Source: an uncultured Alphaproteobacteria bacterium (GTDB taxonomy: Bacteria; Pseudomonadota; Alphaproteobacteria; MPNO01; UBA830). From it: a stretch of 33,868 bases of DNA. Every line of letters starts with the position of its first letter. Positions within the stretch are counted from its first letter, which is position 1. Where the stretch lies: the NCBI GenBank assembly GCA_913047365.1, contig CAJWUK010000006.1, positions 1 to 33,868 of the forward strand, given 5' to 3'. A program made the translations under genes and the position numbers. Of the stretch, positions 27,569 to 33,868 are shown piece after piece. The notes beneath the pieces were generated by a model, which saw only the letters and a program-made list of their open reading frames with translations, was not told the origin of the DNA and made no database searches.

Positions 27569-27613
27569 ATTTGAAGCCGCCAGCGAGGCATCGCGCTGGA
27601 GCCGCTTGATATC

Positions 27614-28249
27614 TCAAGCCTGAGGCAGGACAACCCCCACCATGGCGTCGCGGGTGACGATTTCGGCTAATCGATCCGCTGACCAGCCGTCGGTGCCTTC
27701 CGGTTGCTGCGGCAGAACCAGATAGCGCATATCCGCATTGGAATCGTGCACTCGGACGGTTTTGCTGTCCGGCAGTTCTGTTCCGAACTCTTTCAGGACC
27801 GAACGCGGTTCTACGACGGCTCGGGACCGGTAGCTCTTTGATTTGTACCAGTCCGGCGGCAGGCCAAGGATCGTCCGCGGATAACAGGAACAGAGCGTGC
27901 AGACGATCATGTTGTGCACGTCGTCGGTATTTTCGACGACGACGAGTTCCGCATCACCCATGGTGAGGCCCATTTCCTCCACCGCCTTGGTGCCATCTTC
28001 GAGCAGACGGGATTTGAAATCCGGATCGGTCCAGGCACGGGCGATAATCTTACCGCCATCGACCGGATCGCGGCTGTCCAAGAATTCCAGGTTTCGGCGC
28101 AGGTCGTCGGCGCTGACCACGCCCTTTTCGATCAGAAGTTCCTTCATTGCTTCGGCCATCAATTCGTAATAGCCGGTTTCGTTTACATCCGGCGTGGTGC
28201 CTGGGTGATCGTGATCGTGCGAATGCGTGCCGCGGTCATCGGTGGTCAT
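27614..28249 (-). CDS. Nitrile hydratase alpha / thiocyanate hydrolase gamma-like subunit, cobalt-type motif
   Basis: VCTLCSCYPRTILGLPPDWYKSKSYRSRAVVEPRSVLKEFG; internal start MTTDDRGTHSHDHDH. Confidence 0.9.
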   Translation of the reverse strand: MTTDDRGTHSHDHDHPGTTPDVNETGYYELMAEAMKELLIEKGVVSADDLRRNLEFLDSRDPVDGGKIIARAWTDPDFKSRLLEDGTKAVEEMGLTMGDAELVVVENTDDVHNMIVCTLCSCYPRTILGLPPDWYKSKSYRSRAVVEPRSVLKEFGTELPDSKTVRVHDSNADMRYLVLPQQPEGTDGWSADRLAEIVTRDAMVGVVLPQA

Positions 28250-28253
28250 GGGT

Positions 28254-28541
28254 CTAATCCTCGACTTTCTCGAGCCAGTGGTCATAAATTTCCAAATCCA
28301 GCGTATCGCTGGCCGGACCCTCGTAATTCTCCCAGAGATCGTTCTGCGCCAGCCGCACGCGATACAGTTCGCGCTTCGGCGTGCCGTCGAACCCGTAGGC
28401 AAGTTCTTCCGGGTTCTTGAAATCGCCGCAATAACGCTCGATCACGCCGGTTTTGCCACGCACATAAAAGGGCGTACGCCGGTGTCCGGGCGGGTGGGAA
28501 TCCTTGATGCGAACGCGTTCGCCGACACTGAACATGGTCAT
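28254..28541 (-). CDS. Nitrile hydratase beta C-terminal-half-like (SH3-like) subunit
   Basis: 95 aa; FSVGERVRIKDSHPPGHRRTPFYVRGKTGVIERYCGDFKNPEELAYG...YRVRLAQNDLWENYEG. Confidence 0.85.
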   Translation of the reverse strand: MTMFSVGERVRIKDSHPPGHRRTPFYVRGKTGVIERYCGDFKNPEELAYGFDGTPKRELYRVRLAQNDLWENYEGPASDTLDLEIYDHWLEKVED

Positions 28542-28545
28542 CGGT

Positions 28546-28848
28546 CTATCCTTCCAGCTTCGCCTTGATGGCGTCCATCCGGCCCATCACCTCGTTGCGG
28601 GTCCAGATGCCTTTTTCTTCCAGCAGGTTGATCATCGCCTCAGACCAGCGTTCGAAATAATCCTGCGAATATATGTCCGGCGGCAAATCTTCCAGCGCCC
28701 GGCGTAGTTCGTCGATACGCATGATGTCGTCGTCGCGCATGGCGGCGGCAAGCGACGTGATCATCTTGGCCCAGGGTTCGGCGTCATGGGCCGAACTCTC
28801 GATCGGCCCGGCGTCCATCCCGCCCATGTCATGCTGGCGCTGGTTCAT
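28546..28848 (-). CDS. Nitrile hydratase beta N-terminal-half-like protein (paralogue 1; structural subunit or activator)
   Basis: 100 aa; QHDMGGMDAGPI start; YFERWSEAMINLLEEKGIWTRNEVMGRM. Confidence 0.78.
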   Translation of the reverse strand: MNQRQHDMGGMDAGPIESSAHDAEPWAKMITSLAAAMRDDDIMRIDELRRALEDLPPDIYSQDYFERWSEAMINLLEEKGIWTRNEVMGRMDAIKAKLEG

Positions 28849-28894
28849 GCAATCTCCCTCTTTAAACGCATTCTGCGACGGTTACGGGCTGATT

Positions 28895-29209
28895 TCAACT
28901 ATCGGCCCGGGCGGATTTGAGTGCTTTGATCCGGTCCTGAACTTCCTTTTCGGTCACGACGCCTTTCTGCACGAGAATGTCGTGGATCGCCTGCATACCA
29001 AGCTCGAAATAGCCCAGCCCGTGATAACGGTCATAGCCCATGTCTTCCCGCGCTCGGCGCCCTTCATGCAGGTTTACCAGCCCGGCGCCGTTATCACCTA
29101 AGGCACCGCGCAGGGCCGTGGACAGCTTGGCCCAGTCCGCCGTGTCCTTTTGATCTAGCAAAATCGGCCCCCAGTTCTCTCCACCGATGTCGTTGACACT
29201 TTTCTTCAT
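28895..29209 (-). CDS. Nitrile hydratase beta N-terminal-half-like protein (paralogue 2)
   Basis: 104 aa; VNDIGGENWGPI start; LVNLHEGRRAREDMGYDRYHGLGYFELGMQAIHDILVQKGVVTEKEVQDRI. Confidence 0.76.
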   Translation of the reverse strand: MKKSVNDIGGENWGPILLDQKDTADWAKLSTALRGALGDNGAGLVNLHEGRRAREDMGYDRYHGLGYFELGMQAIHDILVQKGVVTEKEVQDRIKALKSARADS

Positions 29210-29256
29210 GCGACTCTCCCGGTATCAGATAGGGGATAGTACAGAAAGGTTTCCGC

Positions 29257-30663
29257 ATGCGCGACCAGTCGCTGCGCAATCACGTCGCCAATCTTGAACA
29301 GCAGGGCGAATTAATCCGCATTACCAAGGAAGTTGACCCGCATCAGAACGTCTCCGCGATTGGCTGGAAAGCCTATGATCGCCTTGGAAAATCGACGCTG
29401 TTTACCAATCTGAAGGGCTTTCCCGGATGGGAGTTGGTGAACCAGGTCATCACCGACCGCCGCAAATGGTCCATCGCCTTGGGAATTGATGACGAAGAAG
29501 ATTTTATTCCCACGCTGGTCGACCGGGTTAAGCGCCAGTTGAAACCGGTGGACGTTTCTGCGGCCGATGCCCCTGTCAAAGAAGTCATTCTGAAAGGCAA
29601 GGACGCCGATCTGACCAAGGTGCCGGCGCTGTGGCATGCGGAGAATGACCCGGCACCCTATATTGCGTCTGGCATGGCCATAATCAAGGATCCGGAGACC
29701 GGCGTCCGTAACATGTCGATCCACCGCCAGCAGATCATGGGGCCGGATCAGACGGGGTTTCTGATCTGTCCCCGACACGCGCTGCGCGTCTATCAAAAGT
29801 ACCAGAAACGGAACGAGCCGATGCCGGTCGCTATGGTCGTGGGTGCGCACCCGGCAATATATTACGCGTCGGGTTTTACGTCGTCCTATGGCTTGGATGA
29901 ACTGGAAATCGCGGGCTCTCTGCTGGACGATCCCATCCGCCTGGTGAAATGCGAGACCATCGATATTGAAGTCCCGGCGGAAGCCGAGATGGTGATCGAA
30001 GGCGAGGTTCTGCCGGAAGGCATGGTCGAGGAAGGCCCGTTCGGAGAGGCGAGCGGGACCTATGCGATGGAAGGATCGACCGAAATCTTCAAGGTGAAGG
30101 CGATCACCCACCGCAAGGATCCGCTGTTCTATGCCATGCAGTGCGGCGCGCCGATGACCGATACCCAATCGATCACCGGTACCTGCATCGAAACGGTCAT
30201 CACCGATCATCTGCGCAACGTCGAAGGCGGGCTGGACTTGCTTGATGTACGGTGCCTCGGGATTGCAGGGCTTATGGCGATTGTCTTGAAACTGCGGCCC
30301 CGGGTCGAAGGTCAGGCAAAGACCGCGCTGATGGCTGCGTTGTCCAGCCCCTATCTGCACCCAAAACTGGCCATCGCGGTGGACGATGATATCGACGCCT
30401 CCGACATGCGCCAGGTATTCTGGTCCATGACCACCCGGGTCCACGGCTCGCGGGATGTCGTGAGGGTACCCAATACCCGCATCTGGTCGCTGGACAATGT
30501 GTCGGACATCGTGCCGGGGATGAGCGCAATGTACCGGATCGGGACCAAGCTGATCATTGATGCCACCAAACCGGCGATCACGCAGACCGCGGAACGGGCG
30601 CGTTTTACCCCCGCGATGCCGCATAATTTTAATGGCGTAAATCTCGAGGATTATCTGCCCTAA
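29257..30663 (+). CDS. UbiD-family prFMN-dependent decarboxylase
   Basis: 468 aa; NMSIHRQQIMGPDQTGFLI and EGPFGEASGTY active-site regions; SD-like AAAGG. Confidence 0.9.
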   Translation: MRDQSLRNHVANLEQQGELIRITKEVDPHQNVSAIGWKAYDRLGKSTLFTNLKGFPGWELVNQVITDRRKWSIALGIDDEEDFIPTLVDRVKRQLKPVDVSAADAPVKEVILKGKDADLTKVPALWHAENDPAPYIASGMAIIKDPETGVRNMSIHRQQIMGPDQTGFLICPRHALRVYQKYQKRNEPMPVAMVVGAHPAIYYASGFTSSYGLDELEIAGSLLDDPIRLVKCETIDIEVPAEAEMVIEGEVLPEGMVEEGPFGEASGTYAMEGSTEIFKVKAITHRKDPLFYAMQCGAPMTDTQSITGTCIETVITDHLRNVEGGLDLLDVRCLGIAGLMAIVLKLRPRVEGQAKTALMAALSSPYLHPKLAIAVDDDIDASDMRQVFWSMTTRVHGSRDVVRVPNTRIWSLDNVSDIVPGMSAMYRIGTKLIIDATKPAITQTAERARFTPAMPHNFNGVNLEDYLP

Positions 30664-30710
30664 CAAAACGATGTGCTATCATTTTGGCACAACCGGTATG
30701 GAGAGATGTC

Positions 30711-32075
30711 ATGGCCTATGAAGGACCTGCGATAGACCTGTCAAACCGCATCGACGACCGGGCGGAGGCCGATCACGAATTCCGGTTGCACCGCTCAATA
30801 TTCGAAGATTCTGATATTTTTGATGCGGAGATGGAGTTCTGCTTCGAACGCGTTTGGAACTTCCTGTGCCATGAAAGCCAGGTGGCGAACCCCGGTGATT
30901 ATTACGCCACTCATATCGGTAACCAGCCGGTATTCGTTCACCGGCAGGACGACGGCTCGCTGAAGGCGTTTCTGAACGCCTGTTCTCACCGCGGCGCAAT
31001 CATTACCCCGTTCAAGCAGGGCAACGCCAAGACGATCACTTGCCGGTTCCACGGTTGGAGTTACAAATGTTCCGGCGAATGTATCGGTATCAAGAACGAA
31101 CAGGGTGGCTATGGCGAGGATTTCGACCGGGGGCATTACAACCTGACCGAAATCGCTCGACTGGATGAACACCGCGGCTTCATCTTCGGCGCGCTGACCG
31201 ACGAGGTGCCGAGCCTGAGTGAACATCTTGGTGAGGCGAAGTTCTTTATCGATTTGTTCGCAGACCAATCCGCTGACGGGCTGGAAATGGTGAAGGGATC
31301 GCAAACCTATGTGTGCGGTCATGACTGGAAGGTGCAGGCCGATAACGTGACCGACGGGTATCACGTGTCGACCGTGCACCGTAATTTCATGAACACCATC
31401 CTTGCCCGAGAAGCGCGCGAACAGACCGAGGGACTGCTGAAGACCGAGGTCGGGCGTATCAAGGGCGGCGTGAAAAACGGCATGTACTATCTGGGCAACG
31501 GTCACATGTGCATATGGGCCGACCGATCCAGCCCCGAAGGCGCACCGCTGGCCCCGGCGACAGAGCGGATCGAGCAAGACTTCGATGAGATTAAGGCGCA
31601 CTGGATGCTGCGCCGGGGCAGGAACATCATCGTGTTCCCCAATTTGGTACTGAACGACCTGGCCTCTACCCATCTGCGCACTCATCGCCCGCTGGGGCCC
31701 GGCAAGTGCGAGGTAACGATCTGGTGCATCGCGCCGAAGAACGAACCCGACGAGGCCCGGTTCGCGCGGCTGCGCAAGTTCGAGGATTTCTTTCTCGTCT
31801 CCGGCCTGTCCACATCCGACGACGTGGTCTCGCTCGACACCGCCCAGGAAGGTTTCCACGGCAGCGAGGCCGGCTGGAACAATTATGACCGCGGCCTCTC
31901 CACCATGCGTCCCGGCCCCGACGAGGAAGCCGAAAAAGCGGGTATCATCCCGGAACTCCACTGCGCCAGTTGGGACTACGAAGCAGCCTTCGTCGGTTGG
32001 TACCGCCACTGGCGGAAGCTGGTGGAAGAGGGGACGCGGCAAGCCGCGGCCGAGGGAGAAATTGCGGCGGAGTAG
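30711..32075 (+). CDS. Rieske non-heme iron oxygenase, alpha subunit
   Basis: CSHRGAIITPFKQGNAKTITCRFHGWSY Rieske CxH...CxxH; DNVTDGYHVSTVH mononuclear iron site; GGAGAG before ATG. Confidence 0.92.
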   Translation: MAYEGPAIDLSNRIDDRAEADHEFRLHRSIFEDSDIFDAEMEFCFERVWNFLCHESQVANPGDYYATHIGNQPVFVHRQDDGSLKAFLNACSHRGAIITPFKQGNAKTITCRFHGWSYKCSGECIGIKNEQGGYGEDFDRGHYNLTEIARLDEHRGFIFGALTDEVPSLSEHLGEAKFFIDLFADQSADGLEMVKGSQTYVCGHDWKVQADNVTDGYHVSTVHRNFMNTILAREAREQTEGLLKTEVGRIKGGVKNGMYYLGNGHMCIWADRSSPEGAPLAPATERIEQDFDEIKAHWMLRRGRNIIVFPNLVLNDLASTHLRTHRPLGPGKCEVTIWCIAPKNEPDEARFARLRKFEDFFLVSGLSTSDDVVSLDTAQEGFHGSEAGWNNYDRGLSTMRPGPDEEAEKAGIIPELHCASWDYEAAFVGWYRHWRKLVEEGTRQAAAEGEIAAE

Positions 32076-32078
32076 CCG

Positions 32079-32888
32079 CTAAATTCCGTCTAAAAACCCC
32101 TTCAATACCCCGTTAAACACCGCCGGGTTTTCCATGCAGCCGTAATGGCCGGCGCCCTTGATCAATTCCATTGGGCCGTCACCCAACGCGTCACGGGCGG
32201 CCTTTCCGGTTTCGGGTGGTGAGGCCGGATCTTCGCTGCCGGCAATCACCAGCGACGGGCAGGCGATGCGGGGGGCTATGTCGAAAAAATCGGTCTGAGC
32301 CATCATTTCGACGGCCTGGCACATGGCGCCCACCGGCGCGCGTTTCATGATCGTTACCGCTAGCTCGGCAACCATTGGTGGGGTGCCGGGCCCCAGCACC
32401 TTGCGGCCACGTTCTTCGGCAAAGCGTTCGGTGCCCATCTCGCGGAACGTGTCCAGCCGCGTCTTGCGCTGTTTCGCGCGTTCGTCGTCCGGCAGTCCGG
32501 CAAGGCCGGTCAGCCCCTGGCAGAACGTGTAGGAAAGGGTCTGGTCCGGGTATTCGGCGGCGTAGGATGCGCCGATCAGGGCGGCGACGGACTGGCCTAC
32601 GATATGTGCCTTGAACGCACCGACCGTATCCAGCACAGCGGACAGGGCATGGGCGTAGTGTTCTACTGTTGGATTTTCCCGCACGAACCCGCCGGAGGGG
32701 CCGTATCCCGGCATATCCCAGGCGATAACCCGGAAATCGTCGGCCAGGGCGCGGAACTGGAAAGCCCAGGTCTGGGACGACCCTCCCAGCCCATGTAACA
32801 GCACCAGCGCGGGCTTGTTCGTTTCGGTGTCGCGGATCGCGATAGGGGTGCCGCCGACACCCACGGCAATGGGTTCGGGAAGAGCCAT
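32079..32888 (-). CDS. Alpha/beta hydrolase
   Basis: LLHGLGGSSQTWAFQ, GQSVAALIG nucleophile elbow, AGSEDPASPP, KGAGHYGCMENP. Confidence 0.9.
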   Translation of the reverse strand: MALPEPIAVGVGGTPIAIRDTETNKPALVLLHGLGGSSQTWAFQFRALADDFRVIAWDMPGYGPSGGFVRENPTVEHYAHALSAVLDTVGAFKAHIVGQSVAALIGASYAAEYPDQTLSYTFCQGLTGLAGLPDDERAKQRKTRLDTFREMGTERFAEERGRKVLGPGTPPMVAELAVTIMKRAPVGAMCQAVEMMAQTDFFDIAPRIACPSLVIAGSEDPASPPETGKAARDALGDGPMELIKGAGHYGCMENPAVFNGVLKGFLDGI

Positions 32889-32897
32889 GAAAACTAT

Positions 32898-33794
32898 CTA
32901 GGTTGTTTGCTTGCGGGTGGCCAGAAAAATACCGGTAAAGATCAGGGCAATGCCGACCGCGTGGTACCAGTAAAAAATTTCACCCAGTAACGACGTTCCC
33001 ATCAAAACCCCAAACACTGGCGCCAGATAGATGAAATATCCCGCCCGCCCGGGGCCGACCTTGGAAACGGAATAGGCCCAAAAGATCTGCGCCAGCACCG
33101 AGGGACCGATGGTCATGAAGCCGATCGACCAGAGGGCGGTGACGTTTACTGGCACTGTGCGGTCGAAAACATAAACCTCGATTAGCCAGATCGGCAGCAT
33201 CAGCAGCGCGGCAAATCCGAACATGCCGGTCATCAGCGCGCTGGCGCTTAGTTCCGGCGGCGCGCGACGCAGATATACCGCGTAAACCGAATACGACATT
33301 GTCGCCAGCAGCAGGATAATGTCGCCGATATTGAAGGTCAGGCTCAGCAGTATCTGCAAATCGCCCTGCATTACGATACAGACCACCCCGACGAAACCGA
33401 CGACGACGCCGATGCCTTCGCGCAGGCCGAACTTCTCGCCCAGGATAATCAGCGCCGTAACTAGAATGCAGATGGACATCAGTCCCTGAAACAGCGCGCC
33501 GTTGATCGCGGTGGTGTATTGCAGGGCGACGTAATGCAACGCCCCAAAGCCGATAGCGGACGACAGCGCCAGGAAAGAAATATATTTCCATTTGCGCTGC
33601 ACCAGCGCGCGGTGGTCGTAAAGTTCCCGCCAGGTCCAGGTTAGCACAATCAGAAAGGCGAACAGCCAGCGCCAGAAGTTCAGTCCCAGCGGCGGTACTT
33701 CGCCTGCCACATGCCGGCCGACCACGGACGATCCAGCCCAGAAAAATGCACAGAACGTGAGCAAAACGTAGGGTAGAGCGGGATGTTTCTTCAT
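32898..33794 (-). CDS. EamA/DMT-family transporter
   Basis: 298 aa; LGEKFGLREGIGVVVGFVGVVCIVMQG. Confidence 0.9.
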   Translation of the reverse strand: MKKHPALPYVLLTFCAFFWAGSSVVGRHVAGEVPPLGLNFWRWLFAFLIVLTWTWRELYDHRALVQRKWKYISFLALSSAIGFGALHYVALQYTTAINGALFQGLMSICILVTALIILGEKFGLREGIGVVVGFVGVVCIVMQGDLQILLSLTFNIGDIILLLATMSYSVYAVYLRRAPPELSASALMTGMFGFAALLMLPIWLIEVYVFDRTVPVNVTALWSIGFMTIGPSVLAQIFWAYSVSKVGPGRAGYFIYLAPVFGVLMGTSLLGEIFYWYHAVGIALIFTGIFLATRKQTT

Positions 33795-33868
33795 TTTTCG
33801 AGGCGGTCCGATTTGCCGGCGATGGTGGCGAGCCAGATGCCCGCCGCGATCAGCACGATGCCCGCCGC
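33791..33868 (-). CDS. DMT/EamA-type transporter C-terminal tail (truncated by right window edge)
   Basis: Manual translation of minus strand: AAGIVLIAAGIWLATIAGKSDRLEK*, stop overlaps start of 32898..33794 gene (ATGA). Confidence 0.6.
   Translation of the reverse strand, partial: AAGIVLIAAGIWLATIAGKSDRLEK

Noticed and set aside
27583-27605. CCAGCG...CGCTGG hairpin between convergent PhyH and NHase-alpha genes
   Set aside because: Only a 6-bp stem with 8-nt loop and no T-tract; insufficient for a terminator call
29311-30666. 451-aa minus-strand ORF
   Set aside because: Fully antisense to the convincing UbiD CDS; His/Arg/Gln-rich shadow-ORF composition with no recognisable domain
30795-32042. 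415-aa minus-strand ORF
   Set aside because: Antisense shadow of the Rieske oxygenase gene; no domain signature
1-33868. CRISPR arrays, tRNA/rRNA genes, transposases
   Set aside because: No regularly spaced repeats, cloverleaf-like segments or transposase-like ORFs were recognised on reading; a tRNAscan/CRISPR finder run would be needed to be certain

Overview
Dense alphaproteobacterial-looking, GC-rich catabolic/accessory gene neighbourhood with almost no housekeeping genes. Contents recognised from translations: seven EamA/DMT-type transporters (two truncated by the window edges); a minus-strand coupled operon of UbiD decarboxylase, EamA, tartrate/isopropylmalate-type dehydrogenase, Nu-class GST and an interrupted zinc-ribbon/TM microprotein; two isolated TauD/TfdA dioxygenase genes; an orphan NMT1/THI5-like binding protein without a visible signal peptide; a three-gene unit of TauD dioxygenase, ferritin-like protein and soluble RdhA-like double [4Fe-4S] protein; a second Fe-S ferredoxin-like protein; a YHS-domain pseudogene; a MarR regulator plus gentisate-dioxygenase-like bicupin plus DHDPS-family aldolase; a MarR-EmrA-EmrB efflux unit divergent from a tandem array of five Fe(II)/2OG oxygenases (3 TauD + 2 PhyH-like); a four-ORF split Co-type nitrile hydratase/thiocyanate hydrolase-like operon divergent from UbiD + Rieske oxygenase; and an alpha/beta hydrolase. 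The best candidates for something undescribed are the four-ORF split NHase-like operon facing UbiD/Rieske, the five-gene 2OG-oxygenase array with its MarR palindrome, and the TauD/ferritin-like/RdhA-like operon. Two near-identical 19-bp motifs in front of marR and the bicupin, and two genes with in-frame stops (YHS gene; zinc-ribbon micro-ORF), were found directly in the nucleotide sequence. No rRNA, tRNA, CRISPR or transposase was recognised. No database search was possible; family calls are from motif recognition.
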